Below, one piece after another: positions 43,226 to 53,309 of a stretch of 64,000 nt of DNA. This DNA is from Lancefieldella sp. Marseille-Q7238 (GTDB lineage: Bacteria > Actinomycetota > Coriobacteriia > Coriobacteriales > Atopobiaceae), in NCBI RefSeq assembly GCF_949152215.1, contig NZ_OX424407.1, positions 1,368,530 to 1,432,529 on the forward strand. The letters are read 5' to 3'. How positions within the stretch are numbered: the stretch's first letter is position 1; each line of letters opens with the position of its first letter. A program made the translations under genes and the position numbers. The notes under the pieces are model-generated. The model saw only the letters and a list, made by a program, of their open reading frames with translations. It was not told the origin of the DNA and searched no databases.

Positions 43226-45505
43226 CTACATGCCAACGTGATGCTCTCTCAGATAGGAGGTCAAAAGGGGCGTCATGGGACCTTGCGAGATTATAGTCAC
43301 GCGGTGCATAGCGCGCGAAATCGCCGTGTAAAGTCTGCGCCTGGAAAGCTCGTCGTCTCCATATACTTCCGCCTGCGCGTCAGCGATAATAACCTGGTCA
43401 AACTCAAGGCCTTTCGCGAGGGCAAGATCAAGAAGAATGACTCCTTTTGCAGGCAGCGCGTCTTGCGATGTTATGACGTGTGCGAGCGCCGTATCGTCAG
43501 ATTGCATGCCGCCCTTGCGTGCGGGTTCACCGTTGTTCTCGCTGGAGAGCTGCGCGCCGTTAAGCTGCTTGGCAAGCCAGCTGACACGTTGTTTGTCCTG
43601 GACAATAACGGCTGTCAGGCCGTCTGTGCCGGAGGCTTGAACAAGCGCTGAGCGCAGCGTCTCAAGATAGCGTTCACGCACATCTTCCGCGCCGTTCGTG
43701 GCGGTTCCTGCGTTGCCGTCGAAAACAGCCTCCGCACCGCCGGCAGCGTCTTTCGTGCCGTTGGCAACCACTTCATAGAAAACAGGGAGCGTTCCTTCCC
43801 GATGAACGGAAGTGGTTTGCCTGCGCTCGTGTTTTGGGAGCAATGAGGTAAAGAGTTCGGTGATTTCAGGCGAGGAGCGGTAGCTGGTCATAAGCAGACA
43901 CTCTTCGACGTTGCCGTGAGTTGCAGCAAAGATATCGCGGATCTGATCGAAGGTCACCGAGCCCTTATGGATGGCCTGATGCGCGTCGCCGAGGAGCAAA
44001 AAATGCGCGCGCGAGAAGTACCGCGTCAGCACCGTCAGTTGTGTGGTGGAATAATCCTGCACTTCGTCAATCATGACAAAGCGCGTATCGGAGGTACTTG
44101 GTCCTGCTATCAGGAGACGCAGATAGACCCATTCGGCGCCGCTCAAAGCTTGGGTGTCTAAGATGCGCATGCCGATGCGGTCAATCCGCAGCCATGTCGC
44201 GGATTCAATCTTATCGTGAGCGCCGGCAAAACGGTAATCAAGATACGCGCGCGTAGCGGCAAGGACCTCGTCTTCACTTGAGGGATTGACGGAGTGTCCG
44301 AATATGCGTACCTGATCCTCGATGTCAAGTTCAAGCATTTCTTCCTGCAGGCTGTCATTGCGAGCCATCTGTCCCAGGCGGCGCTCAAGGCGCGTGTGAA
44401 GTTCATCTTTGACAAGGGCAATGAGGCGCGGGCCGACAGGGAATTTTGAAAACTTTCTTACAGCGCTTGCTACCTGTGCCGCTTTAATGAGTTGCTGCTC
44501 ATTGACGGATATGCCTCGAAAATCACTCTCCTCAAGCGTAAGATCCTTGACGCCTTTCTCAAGCTGTGTAAGTAGAGCAGGGTCGTCATGTGCGCCCGAC
44601 GCGTGATCTGCAAGGCCAAGGCTGCTGAGAAATTCATCCCAGGTAGTAACCTGTGGGTTCGACTCTCCCATGCTTGGCAGCACCGTGTCTATGTAGCGGC
44701 TGAAGACGTCATTGGGAGTAAAAAGACGTACCTGGTCGGCGCGAAGAGTTTTTCGTTCCCGGTATAGAAGGTAGGCAATACGCTGCAGAAGGACTGATGT
44801 TTTTCCGGAGCCCGCGATGCCGTTGACAAGCAGTACCGGCACATCGGCGTGGCGGACCACCGTGTTTTGTTCGCGCTGGATAGTTGCCGTGATAGCCTGC
44901 AACTTCTCCGTATGATGACGGCGGAGCGCGGACAGAAGCAGCGAGTCCTCGATAGCTACGGTGGTATCAAAATACATGTTGAGCTTATCGCGCGTAATAT
45001 CAAACTGGCGACGTAGCTCCAGCTCAACGGTGCGCTTTTTGCCGTTGACTTCGTAGGAAGTCTGACCGGTTTCCTGGCTGTAATACGTTTCGGCTACAGG
45101 GCTTCGCCAGTCCACGATTAAGGGATTTCGCTCTTCATCGGTCATGCCTGCGGCGCCGATATATACGTCGCGAGAAGGACGACCGCTCCGCATTTTAAGA
45201 CGGACTTTTGCAAAGTAAGGCTGCCTGAGCAGCAATTCAACACGGCCGAGTTTCTCGACAGTGAAATCGTGGTACTGGTTATAGGTGTCGATAACACTGT
45301 TAAGCGTTTCAATAGCGGCAAGGGTTTCGATGGTCTCATCGGCGCCGCCAAAGTCAGGACGGATCTCCTCGCTCATTTGACGCAAGTCGCGTGCCGCGTC
45401 TTTTTGTGTGGTGTTGAGGGTGGTCTCAAGGTTCGTGCATATCTCAAGCAGCGTGGCGTAGATTTTGGAAAGATGTGCCTGTTCTTGCTGGTGAATTTCA
45501 TCCAT
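43226..45505 (-). CDS. helD: HelD-like superfamily 1 helicase/ATPase
   Basis: A 759-residue UvrD-like ATPase of the HelD family, which binds stalled RNA polymerase and recycles it. N-terminal coiled-coil-like arm (~1-100), then NPLIVDWRSPVAETYYSQE, characteristic of HelD. Walker A is NGIAGSGKTSVLLQRIAYLL (~230), motif II FVMIDEVQDYSTTQ, motif III FLLLGDAHQAI and LAKGLEFDQVIIADAQ near the C-terminus. The start is ATG 45505 with weak Shine-Dalgarno. Length matches Gram-positive HelD. Its C-terminus lies in the tandem repeat above. Confidence 0.9.
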   Translation of the reverse strand: MDEIHQQEQAHLSKIYATLLEICTNLETTLNTTQKDAARDLRQMSEEIRPDFGGADETIETLAAIETLNSVIDTYNQYHDFTVEKLGRVELLLRQPYFAKVRLKMRSGRPSRDVYIGAAGMTDEERNPLIVDWRSPVAETYYSQETGQTSYEVNGKKRTVELELRRQFDITRDKLNMYFDTTVAIEDSLLLSALRRHHTEKLQAITATIQREQNTVVRHADVPVLLVNGIAGSGKTSVLLQRIAYLLYRERKTLRADQVRLFTPNDVFSRYIDTVLPSMGESNPQVTTWDEFLSSLGLADHASGAHDDPALLTQLEKGVKDLTLEESDFRGISVNEQQLIKAAQVASAVRKFSKFPVGPRLIALVKDELHTRLERRLGQMARNDSLQEEMLELDIEDQVRIFGHSVNPSSEDEVLAATRAYLDYRFAGAHDKIESATWLRIDRIGMRILDTQALSGAEWVYLRLLIAGPSTSDTRFVMIDEVQDYSTTQLTVLTRYFSRAHFLLLGDAHQAIHKGSVTFDQIRDIFAATHGNVEECLLMTSYRSSPEITELFTSLLPKHERRQTTSVHREGTLPVFYEVVANGTKDAAGGAEAVFDGNAGTATNGAEDVRERYLETLRSALVQASGTDGLTAVIVQDKQRVSWLAKQLNGAQLSSENNGEPARKGGMQSDDTALAHVITSQDALPAKGVILLDLALAKGLEFDQVIIADAQAEVYGDDELSRRRLYTAISRAMHRVTIISQGPMTPLLTSYLREHHVGM

Positions 45506-45615
45506 AGGGTGCCTTACATAGTGTGTCGTGTATAGCGTTGCAGGGTCGTGTGGTTCATGCCAAAGGTGCGCTTTGTCGCAGGGCCGTGTTGCGTGCGGTG
45601 TGTTGGCGTGCCTTA

Positions 45616-46200
45616 TTACAAAGTCGCGTCTTCAATGCGCCGCCGCAGTTCGTCGATGCCAAGACCGGTTTCTGACGAGGTAACAACAAGCTGTTCTTGG
45701 GCAAGACCAAAGGATGAGCGCAATGCGGCCGCGGATTGATGTTGCTTGTTTCGAGTGATTTTATCCGCTTTGGTGAGAGCGACCACAAAGGGAAGCTCAG
45801 CCTCTTGCAAAAAATCAATCATCTGCAGGTCAAGCTTTTGTGCCTCATGGCGGATGTCAACTAGAGAAATAACTAGGTTAAAGCTGCGTTCCTGCTCAAA
45901 ATAGCCACCGATAAGATCGGCCCAGCGCTGCTTTTCGGCACGCGACACCTTGGCGTAGCCGTATCCCGGAAGGTCAACAAACTTTACACCGTCAACATCA
46001 AAGAAGTTGATAGTGGCCGTTTTGCCGGGGACGCTTGAAACGCGTGCGAGCTGCTTGCGACCCAAAAGGCGGTTCAAGAGCGACGACTTGCCGACGTTGG
46101 AGCGGCCGACAAAGGAGACCTCGGGGGCTGTCGGCTTGGGAAGCTGGTCGATTGTGCCGTAAGAGGCTTCATATCGGGCAGTTTCGTAGATGAGAGCCAT
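45616..46200 (-). CDS. engB: Ribosome biogenesis GTP-binding protein YsxC/EngB
   Basis: A 194-residue small GTPase involved in large ribosomal subunit assembly. G1 is VGRSNVGKSSLLNRLL, G3 DLPGYGYAKV, G4 TKADK, G5 near TSSETGLG. It lacks extra domains. Start ATG 46200 follows GGAGG. It lies between helD and pyrE on the same strand with about 50 bases to pyrE. Confidence 0.95.
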   Translation of the reverse strand: MALIYETARYEASYGTIDQLPKPTAPEVSFVGRSNVGKSSLLNRLLGRKQLARVSSVPGKTATINFFDVDGVKFVDLPGYGYAKVSRAEKQRWADLIGGYFEQERSFNLVISLVDIRHEAQKLDLQMIDFLQEAELPFVVALTKADKITRNKQHQSAAALRSSFGLAQEQLVVTSSETGLGIDELRRRIEDATL

Positions 46201-46250
46201 GTATCCTCCGTGTTACTCAATCTTATCAACAAAAGTTACTTTACGCCGTA

Positions 46251-46931
46251 CTACTTCACGCCGTACTGCGCGTAGTAGGCGTCAAGAGCAGCTTTCAGCG
46301 TGTCGTCAATCACGACGCAACCGTCAACGGTATGAAGATAGAGCGCTTCGGTCACCTCAGCCATATTCACGATAGCGGCGGTGGGAAATCCGTAGCGCTC
46401 GGAAACCTCTCGGAGCGCGGCAACAGTACCGCTCTTGCCGACTTCCATGCGGTCAAGTGACACCATCAGTCCTATGACCTCGACGTTTGCAATGGATGTA
46501 ATCAGCGGATAGGTCTCTTCGATAGACTTGCCGGAAGTGGTGACGTCTTCCACCATGACGACCTTATCGCCATCGTGAAGTTCGGCGCCCAAAAGCATGC
46601 CCGCATCGGCGCCGTGGTCTTTGAGCTCCTTGCGGTTTGAGCAGTAGCGAACCTCTTTGCCGTAGAGTTCCTGCAGACCCATGGCGGTGATGACGGCTAA
46701 AGGAATACCCTTGTAGGCCGGTCCGAAAACGACGTCAAAATCTAGGCCGAAGTTGTCGTGGATGGCGCGAGCGTAATAAAGCCCCAGCTTGTGGAGCTGA
46801 TTGCCCGTAACATAAGCGCCTGCATTCATGAAAAAGGGAGACGTACGTCCGCTCTTAAGCGTAAACTCACCAAACTTAAGTACGTCGCTCTTAACCATGA
46901 ACTCAATGAACTCTTGCTTGTAGTTTTCCAT
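46251..46931 (-). CDS. pyrE: Orotate phosphoribosyltransferase
   Basis: A 226-residue pyrimidine biosynthesis enzyme joining orotate and PRPP into OMP. Landmarks: FGEFTLKSGRTSPFFMNAGAY, VFGPAYKGIPLAV, and PRPP-binding loop VVMVEDVTTSGKSIEETY. AAGGGAGA precedes ATG 46931. Length is normal. No other pyr genes are nearby. Confidence 0.95.
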   Translation of the reverse strand: MENYKQEFIEFMVKSDVLKFGEFTLKSGRTSPFFMNAGAYVTGNQLHKLGLYYARAIHDNFGLDFDVVFGPAYKGIPLAVITAMGLQELYGKEVRYCSNRKELKDHGADAGMLLGAELHDGDKVVMVEDVTTSGKSIEETYPLITSIANVEVIGLMVSLDRMEVGKSGTVAALREVSERYGFPTAAIVNMAEVTEALYLHTVDGCVVIDDTLKAALDAYYAQYGVK

Positions 46932-47180
46932 GGCGTCTCCCTTGTAGACGAATCGCGTGCATTTCCCTTACGAACGAATCGCGCGCGCCAATTGTAGCCG
47001 TGCGTGAGTCGTTGCGTTTGTGGCGAGAAGCACCTCTGTTTCAGGGGGTTCTCGCGCACGATGTTTAATTTTAACCCGACAGCGTCAATTGCGGTGCAAT
47101 AAGCTTTGCAAATGAGCTACTCTAATAAAGTTACCTGACCTGCTTGCCAGAGAGCATGCAAGGTTTAAGAGGAGGTTTTT

Positions 47181-48584
47181 GTGGAACGCACCAAAATTGC
47201 AACGCTGTATGCCGACGCGCAGCAGCTTGGCGGCTCGCACGTTACTGTCGCCGGCTGGGTCCGCTCGGTACGGGATATGAAGAACTTCGGCTTTGTTACG
47301 CTTAATGATGGAAGCTGCTTCAAAGACTTGCAGGTTGTTATGAATCGCGAGACGTGCGCCAATTATGATGATGTAGCGTCATGCGGTGTTGGCGCGGCGT
47401 TAATCATTGATGGCGTCTTAGAATTGACCCCTGAGCGTCCTCAACCTATTGAGCTGCAAGCTCACACCATAGAGATTGAAGGAGCATCAAGTCCTGAGTA
47501 TCCTATGCAGAAAAAGCGCCAGTCGCTTGAGTATCTGCGTACCCAGCAGCATCTTCGTCCGCGCACTAACCTTTTCCGCGCGGTGTTTCGCGTGCGTTCG
47601 GTGGCGGCGTATGCCATTCACAAGTTCTTTCAGGACCGCGGTTTTGTCTACGTTAATACGCCCATCATTACGACCTCCGATGCTGAGGGCGCGGGCGAGA
47701 TGTTTCAGGTGACTACGCTTGACCTCGCGAATGTCCCGCATACCGACGCCGGGCAGGTCGACTACGGACAGGATTTCTTTAACACCTCAGCCCACCTGAC
47801 GGTTTCCGGCCAGTTGCAGGCTGAAAACTTCGCTATGGCCTTTGGTGATGTTTATACCTTTGGTCCTACGTTTCGCGCTGAGAATTCCAACACGCGTCGT
47901 CACGCGGCGGAGTTTTGGATGATCGAGCCCGAGATGGCCTTCTGCGATTTGGCGCAGGATATGGATGTGGCGGAGGCCATGCTTCAATACGTAATCTCGT
48001 ATGTGCTTGAGCACTGCGCCGATGAGCTTGATATGCTCAACAAGTTCGTGGACAAGGGGCTGCTTGAGCGCCTGCGCCATGTGGCTACCTCAGAGTTTGC
48101 TCGTGTGTCGTATACCAACGCCATTTCCATTCTTGAAGACGCACTTTCGCAGGGCGAGAAGTTCGACTATCCCGTTAAGTGGGGCATTGACCTGCAAACT
48201 GAGCATGAACGCTATCTGACGGAAAAGCATTTCAAAAAGCCAATCTTTGTAACGGATTATCCGGCTGAGATTAAAGCGTTTTATATGCGCACAAATGATG
48301 ATGGCAAAACGGTAGCCGCTGCTGATTGCTTAGTTCCCGGTATTGGTGAGATCATCGGTGGCTCACAGCGCGAGGAGCGCTTGGACGTGCTTGAACAGCG
48401 CATCAAGGACTTGGGCATGGATCCTGAACAGTACAAGTACTATCTTGATTTGCGCCGTTACGGTTCCTGCACGCATGCCGGTTTTGGCTTGGGCTTTGAG
48501 CGCTTGGTCATGTATCTTACGGGTGTCGACAATATCCGAGATGTTATTCCGCATCCGCGCACTGTTGGTAATGCGGAGTTTTAG
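47181..48584 (+). CDS. asnS: Asparaginyl-tRNA synthetase
   Basis: A 467-residue class IIb synthetase. The OB-fold anticodon-binding domain (~1-110: [21 protein letters not shown]) precedes the catalytic core with motif 1 ([21 protein letters not shown]), motif 2 ([21 protein letters not shown]) and motif 3 ([15 protein letters not shown]). The long insertion and [15 protein letters not shown] fit AsnS, not AspS. The GTG start 47181 follows AGGAGG. The presence of AsnS means asparagine-tRNA can be charged directly. metY follows 13 bases on. Confidence 0.96.
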   Translation: MERTKIATLYADAQQLGGSHVTVAGWVRSVRDMKNFGFVTLNDGSCFKDLQVVMNRETCANYDDVASCGVGAALIIDGVLELTPERPQPIELQAHTIEIEGASSPEYPMQKKRQSLEYLRTQQHLRPRTNLFRAVFRVRSVAAYAIHKFFQDRGFVYVNTPIITTSDAEGAGEMFQVTTLDLANVPHTDAGQVDYGQDFFNTSAHLTVSGQLQAENFAMAFGDVYTFGPTFRAENSNTRRHAAEFWMIEPEMAFCDLAQDMDVAEAMLQYVISYVLEHCADELDMLNKFVDKGLLERLRHVATSEFARVSYTNAISILEDALSQGEKFDYPVKWGIDLQTEHERYLTEKHFKKPIFVTDYPAEIKAFYMRTNDDGKTVAAADCLVPGIGEIIGGSQREERLDVLEQRIKDLGMDPEQYKYYLDLRRYGSCTHAGFGLGFERLVMYLTGVDNIRDVIPHPRTVGNAEF

Positions 48585-48597
48585 GAAGAAGGAACGT

Positions 48598-49878
48598 ATG
48601 TCTGAGCATATTGAGACTTGCTGTGTGCAGGGGGGTTATCAACCTAAGAACGGTGAGCCGCGAGAAGTACCCATTGTTCAATCAACTACCTTTGCCTATG
48701 ATCGCTCTTCGCAGATGGGAGATTTGTTTGACCTGAAAGCATCAGGTTATTTCTATTCTCGTTTGCAAAATCCAACGCTTGATAGTGTTGCGGCAAAGAT
48801 TTGTGAGCTTGAGGGTGGAAGTGCTGCAATGCTTACGGCATCCGGCATGGCTGCAGCGTTCTTCTCGATCTTTAACATCGCTGAGGCAGGAAGCCATGTC
48901 GTGGCTGTTTCTACTATTTATGGTGGTACGTTTAACCTGCTCTCCACAACGCTTCCTAAGATGGGTGCGGAGTGCACGTTTGTCTCGCCCGATGCCTCCG
49001 ATGAAGAAATTGCTGCGGCATTTAGGCCCACGACTAAGTGCGTCTTTGGTGAAACTATTGCTAATCCGGCACTGGTGGTACTTGACATTGAGCGTTGGGC
49101 AAAGGCTGCACATGCGCACGGTGTACCCCTGATTGTTGATAATACGTTTGCGACACCTGTAAATTGTCGTCCGATTGAGTGGGGAGCCGATATTGTCATT
49201 CACTCCACCACAAAGTATATGGACGGTCATGGAGCGGCTGTTGGCGGTGCCATTGTTGATGGCGGAACGTTTGATTGGATGGCACATAAGGACAAGTTCC
49301 CTGGCCTGACGGAGCCCGATCCTTCGTATCATGGGCTTGTATATGCTCAGGCGTTTGGTCAAGGTGGAGCTTACATCACAAAAGCAACCGTGCAGCTTAT
49401 GCGCGACCTTGGCGCAATTCAGTCGCCGCAAAACGCATTCTATCTCAACTTGGGCTTGGAGTCGTTGCATGTTCGTATGGCGCAGCATTGCAAGAATGGT
49501 CAAGCAGTTGCCGAGGCTCTTGCGGCGAACGAGCGTGTTGAATGGGTGCGCTATCCGGGTCTTCCCACCGATCCGTATTTTGAGTTGGGGAAGAAATATC
49601 TGCCTCAGGGCTCATGCGGTGTTGTTTCGGTTGGTATTGCGGGCGGCCGTGAAGCTGCCGAGAAGTTCTTGGGTAATTTGAAGATTTTCAGAATAGAAAC
49701 CCATGTGGCAGACGCTCGTTCCTGTGTACTGCATCCGGCAAGCTCAACGCATCGTCAGCTCTCCGATGAAGAGTTAATCGGCGCCGGGATTACTCCTAAT
49801 ACGGTACGTATTTCCTGTGGAATTGAGGGAACTCAAGATTTGATTGCTGATGTGGAACAGGCTTTAGCAGCGCTGTAA
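48598..49878 (+). CDS. metY: O-acetylhomoserine sulfhydrylase family enzyme
   Basis: A 426-residue PLP enzyme of the Cys/Met metabolism family, most like O-acetylhomoserine aminocarboxypropyltransferase, which makes homocysteine from O-acetylhomoserine and sulfide. Landmarks: VPIVQSTTFAYDRSSQMGD, YSRLQNPTLDSVAAKICELE, VDNTFATPVNCRPIEWGADI and the PLP-lysine segment VIHSTTKYMDGHGAAVGG. ATG 48598 follows AAGAAGGAAC. Alternative: methionine gamma-lyase or related. It may be co-transcribed with asnS. Confidence 0.9.
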   Translation: MSEHIETCCVQGGYQPKNGEPREVPIVQSTTFAYDRSSQMGDLFDLKASGYFYSRLQNPTLDSVAAKICELEGGSAAMLTASGMAAAFFSIFNIAEAGSHVVAVSTIYGGTFNLLSTTLPKMGAECTFVSPDASDEEIAAAFRPTTKCVFGETIANPALVVLDIERWAKAAHAHGVPLIVDNTFATPVNCRPIEWGADIVIHSTTKYMDGHGAAVGGAIVDGGTFDWMAHKDKFPGLTEPDPSYHGLVYAQAFGQGGAYITKATVQLMRDLGAIQSPQNAFYLNLGLESLHVRMAQHCKNGQAVAEALAANERVEWVRYPGLPTDPYFELGKKYLPQGSCGVVSVGIAGGREAAEKFLGNLKIFRIETHVADARSCVLHPASSTHRQLSDEELIGAGITPNTVRISCGIEGTQDLIADVEQALAAL

Positions 49879-49984
49879 ATGTAAGAATTACCGAAAGTAA
49901 GTTATCACTTATATCTTAAAGTTTTGTATAAATCATGATTTTATAAGTTATAACTGATGAAATTTAAAACCGTTGTTTTAAGTA

Positions 49985-50014
49985 AGAAGCTCTTCTCAGA
50001 TGAGAAGAGCTTCT
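49985..50014. terminator. Bidirectional hairpin between metY and the FKBP gene
   Basis: Arms AGAAGCTCTTCTC and GAGAAGAGCTTCT (49985-49997, 50002-50014) with AGAT loop pair perfectly. No long T-run; position between convergent genes supports termination. Confidence 0.7.
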
Positions 50015-50020
50015 CGTTAG

Positions 50021-50449
50021 CTAGTCTTCAACCTCAAGAAGTTCAATATTGAAGTTCAAATCTTTACCTGCCATGGGGTGGTTGGTGTCAAGGGTAATAG
50101 TAGTTCCGTCATTTTCAACGACCGTTGCTCTGATGGGGTAGCCGTTGGGCGTACCAAGTGTTACCTGTTGGCCGGAGACGAGCTTTTCTGACCCGGGAAG
50201 CTGTGCTACCGGAATGCTCTGGATTGCTTCTTCACGACGCTCGCCGTAAGCTTCGACTGCAGGAATATGAACGTCGATAACGTCACCTACGTTCATGTCT
50301 TTGACGGCATTATCAAAACCCGCAATCATCTGTCCGGCCATGCAGGTGAACGCGAGCGGTTCGTTGCGGTCGCGTGAAGAATCAAACTTTGTACCATCGT
50401 CCAGCGTGCCAACGTAGTGGACTTTAACCTTTTTACCAGCGTTGCTCAT
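50021..50449 (-). CDS. FKBP-type peptidyl-prolyl isomerase (SlyD-like)
   Basis: A 142-residue SlyD-type prolyl isomerase and chaperone. ATG 50449 follows AAGGAG (MSNAGKKVKVHYVGTLDDG). FKBP landmarks are GTKFDSSRDRNEPLAF, MAGQMIAGFDNAV and MNVGDVIDVHIPAVEAYGER; the insert-in-flap region after YGER is present. A C-terminal metal-binding His/Cys tail is absent. The ORF extension upstream is discarded. Confidence 0.9.
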   Translation of the reverse strand: MSNAGKKVKVHYVGTLDDGTKFDSSRDRNEPLAFTCMAGQMIAGFDNAVKDMNVGDVIDVHIPAVEAYGERREEAIQSIPVAQLPGSEKLVSGQQVTLGTPNGYPIRATVVENDGTTITLDTNHPMAGKDLNFNIELLEVED

Positions 50450-50649
50450 AAAACTCCTTACAGAGAGAACCCTCGACAGAAAGAACTTGTTTGGGGCGCG
50501 GCCGATGAAAGCCTCAGTCAATCCCACAGTCAATCATCAAAAACGCACAACGCTGCTAGTCTACCCATCACATCCGCGCGGCAACGCGATAATCAAGAAC
50601 GGGTAAAATAGCAACGGTGTGCTTGGACGGTCAGCAGAAAGGAGGGCGC

Positions 50650-51495
50650 ATGACAAGCAGCAGCTTTATTGGTGTTTTTGACTCGGGCCTTGGCGGCATC
50701 AGCGTCCTCAAACATCTGACGGCTGAGCTTCCTTATGAGAATTTCGTCTTTTACGGCGATTCCGCACATGCTCCCTATGGCACTAAGACTCCCGAGCAAA
50801 TCAATCAGCGCTCGCATGAGATCGCGCATGGTCTCATTCAGGAAGGCGCAAAGGCTCTAGTTATCGCCTGCAACACAGCGACGGCCGCGGCGGCTCAGAC
50901 GTTGCGAAAGACCTATCCCAAACTGCCAATCGTTGGTGTTGAACCTGCGCTCAAACCAGCGGCGCTTGCGCATCCGCACGGTCGGATTATTGTGATGGCG
51001 ACGGCGGGAACCCTGTCGCTCCCAAAGTTTCACACGCTCGAAGTCACATGGGGAGCAACTTCCGAAGTCATTCCTATTGCAGGCGCGGGCATCGTGGAGC
51101 TTATTGAAGCCGATAAGGCCGACTCTCCCGAGATGTACGACTTGCTTGAGAACCTAATTGGCCGATATGCAGGGTCAACTGACGCGGTGGTGCTTGGCTG
51201 CACACATTACCCCTTCATCACGCGGCAGATTCGAGTCGTCCTCGGCGATGTCGACTTTTATGACGGAGGCGCCGGAGCCGCGCATCAGCTGCACCGTCTG
51301 CTGAAACGTGGTGGTCTGCTTGCCAGAGCGCCCGTCGCCGCAAGCGCTGTAGCCGATTCTGTCGGCAATGCCAGCGCAGTCCATCCCATCGCCGACAATG
51401 CCTCGACTCATGTTGAGTTTCGCTCCAGCATTCCCGGTGCAGAGGAGCTCAAGCTCTACCAGAGGCTCTTCTCGACACCGATTGAAACTTGCTAG
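50650..51495 (+). CDS. murI: Glutamate racemase
   Basis: A 281-residue enzyme making D-glutamate for peptidoglycan. ATG 50650 follows AAAGGAGGG. Landmarks: FIGVFDSGLGGISVLKHL, FYGDSAHAPYG, first catalytic Cys74 in VIACNTATAAA, and second catalytic Cys in VLGCTHYPF. A C-terminal extension of ~40 Ala/Ser-rich residues is variable. It is convergent with the DUF488 gene, with 15 bases between. Confidence 0.95.
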   Translation: MTSSSFIGVFDSGLGGISVLKHLTAELPYENFVFYGDSAHAPYGTKTPEQINQRSHEIAHGLIQEGAKALVIACNTATAAAAQTLRKTYPKLPIVGVEPALKPAALAHPHGRIIVMATAGTLSLPKFHTLEVTWGATSEVIPIAGAGIVELIEADKADSPEMYDLLENLIGRYAGSTDAVVLGCTHYPFITRQIRVVLGDVDFYDGGAGAAHQLHRLLKRGGLLARAPVAASAVADSVGNASAVHPIADNASTHVEFRSSIPGAEELKLYQRLFSTPIETC

Positions 51496-51510
51496 TCAGG
51501 TCGAAACCAG

Positions 51511-51870
51511 CTAATCCAGATTCTTTGTGAGCCAGCTCTTGAGCACAACGGCGTTGTTGTAGCGCGTATCCTTGTCGGAATAGAGAAGCGTTACGCGAGA
51601 AGCCCCCGTTTTCTTGAGGTTTTCTATAAACGTCGCCGCATCGGGATTGTTGTCAAGCTCATCGGTGTACTGCTTGACAAAAGAATCAAAACGCGCCGGA
51701 TCATGATTGAACGCCTTGCGGCATTCGGTTGAGGGGGCAATCGTCTTTGCCCACAGGTCCATATAAAGGTTTTCTTTCTTGATGCCGCGCGGCCAGAGAC
51801 GATCCACCAATACGCGGTAGCCATCCGTTGCTTCAGGAGCCTCATACGTCCGCTTAATTTGAATATCCAT
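51511..51870 (-). CDS. DUF488 family protein
   Basis: A 119-residue protein of the small DUF488 (YeaO-like) family, of unknown function. ATG 51870 follows AGAAGG. Landmarks: YRVLVDRLWPRGIKKENL, WAKTIAPSTECRKAFNHD, VTLLYSDKDTRYNNAVVL. Single-domain and cytosolic. Convergent with murI. Confidence 0.88.
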   Translation of the reverse strand: MDIQIKRTYEAPEATDGYRVLVDRLWPRGIKKENLYMDLWAKTIAPSTECRKAFNHDPARFDSFVKQYTDELDNNPDAATFIENLKKTGASRVTLLYSDKDTRYNNAVVLKSWLTKNLD

Positions 51871-52124
51871 GCTGCCTTCTTTTGACAAAATCGATAGGTG
51901 TCAAATGGCTTATACCCATCGTTTGGCGTATATCCATCGTTTCATATGACGAAAAGATGGAGACAAAAATAAATATCACGTTAACAGATGCGCTTCTCGC
52001 CACATGCGCAATCAAATCATGTTTGTATAGGAAGCGGTACACAGACCGGCATTGAGCTAAAGGCATTCTGGCTCCGGCTTGGCGCGGGTGGTTTCAGTGG
52101 ATGGTTTCATGAGGAAGGGACAGC

Positions 52125-53192
52125 ATGACGGACTTTGATAACGACCAGTTTACCAATACGGTTGATAAGGTTGATCTTGACTGGTCAAACATTGGGTTTA
52201 AGTATCGCAAGACTGACTACAGCTATGTGTCGCACTATGCTGACGGCGCATGGGACAAGGGTGGTCTGACGCGTGACCACACGCTGCGGCTTTCCGAGTG
52301 CGCCAATATCCTTCACTATTGCCAAGAGGTTTTTGAAGGCCTGAAGGCGTATACCACTAAAGATGGCGACATCGTGTGCTTTCGGCCCGACCTCAACGCC
52401 GCTCGTATGGCTACGTCGGCAAAGCGCATTGTCATGCCGGCTTTTCCTGAGGAGCGATTCCTCGATGCCGTTAAGCAGGTCGTGATGGCAAACGCCGCAT
52501 GGGTTCCGCCGTTTGGAACCGGATCTACGCTCTATGTTCGCCCGTTTATGGTCGGCACAGGCGATACTATTGGCGTTCAGCCTTCGTCTACCTATGAGTT
52601 CCGCATTATGGTTACTCCCGTGGGCGCTTATTATTCCAGCGGTGTGAAGCCCGTCGCGCTGACCGTTTCCCACTATGACCGCGCCGCTCCCCATGGCACA
52701 GGCAACATCAAAGCCGGCTTGAACTATGCCATGTCGCTTTTGCCGACAACCGAGGCGCATCAAGCGGGTTTCGCGGACAGCATGTATTTGGATTCGCAGT
52801 CGCGCACCTACGTTGAAGAGTCGTCCGGCGCAAACTTCCTGTTTGTGGATGAGGCCGGCACGCTTGTAGTTCCTCAGTCCTTTACTGATTCGATTCTGCC
52901 GTCTATTACGCGCCGCTCGCTGGTCCATGTTGCCAAGGAGTATCTGCACATGGAAGTTGAAGAGCGGCCGGTGCGCTTTGACGAAATCGACCGGTTTGTT
53001 GAGTGCGGCATGTGCGGCACGGCTGCTGTTATTTCACCTGTCGGCAAGGTTGTCGATGGCGAGAAAGAAATTATCTTTGGTTCTGGCATGAGCGAGGTTG
53101 GCCCTGTGATGACCAACCTCCGCAGCACGCTCACAGCCATCCAATCCGGCGAGATTGAGGCTCCCGAAGGTTGGCTCTTTAAGATTTGCTAA
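52125..53192 (+). CDS. ilvE: Branched-chain amino acid aminotransferase
   Basis: A 355-residue fold-type IV PLP enzyme of the ilvE type II family, transaminating Leu, Ile and Val. Landmarks: LHYCQEVFEGLKAY, VCFRPDLNAARM, VRPFMVGTGDTIGVQP, the PLP-lysine segment TGNIKAGLNYAMSL, EESSGANFLFVDEAG and EVGPVMTNLRSTLTAIQ. GGAAGGGAC precedes ATG. It is monocistronic and convergent with the tagatose-bisphosphate aldolase gene, ending before a shared hairpin. Confidence 0.95.
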   Translation: MTDFDNDQFTNTVDKVDLDWSNIGFKYRKTDYSYVSHYADGAWDKGGLTRDHTLRLSECANILHYCQEVFEGLKAYTTKDGDIVCFRPDLNAARMATSAKRIVMPAFPEERFLDAVKQVVMANAAWVPPFGTGSTLYVRPFMVGTGDTIGVQPSSTYEFRIMVTPVGAYYSSGVKPVALTVSHYDRAAPHGTGNIKAGLNYAMSLLPTTEAHQAGFADSMYLDSQSRTYVEESSGANFLFVDEAGTLVVPQSFTDSILPSITRRSLVHVAKEYLHMEVEERPVRFDEIDRFVECGMCGTAAVISPVGKVVDGEKEIIFGSGMSEVGPVMTNLRSTLTAIQSGEIEAPEGWLFKIC

Positions 53193-53273
53193 AGCCGGAC
53201 TAAGGCCGGACTCTCAGATTTGCTGAGACCCAAAACGTGGGTAAATCGAAAAGAGCCAGGTAACCGGAAGCCA

Positions 53274-53309
53274 GGTTCTTCTCGCCGCCTAGGCTTTGCG
53301 AGAAGAACC
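53274..53309. terminator. Bidirectional hairpin overlapping the aldolase 3' end
   Basis: Arms GGTTCTTCTCGC (53274-53285) and GCGAGAAGAACC (53298-53309) pair perfectly; the loop holds the TAG stop of the aldolase gene and the right arm encodes its last residues. One arm carries exact CTTCTCGCC (53278-53286), the other TGCGAGAAG followed by AAC. Confidence 0.8.
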
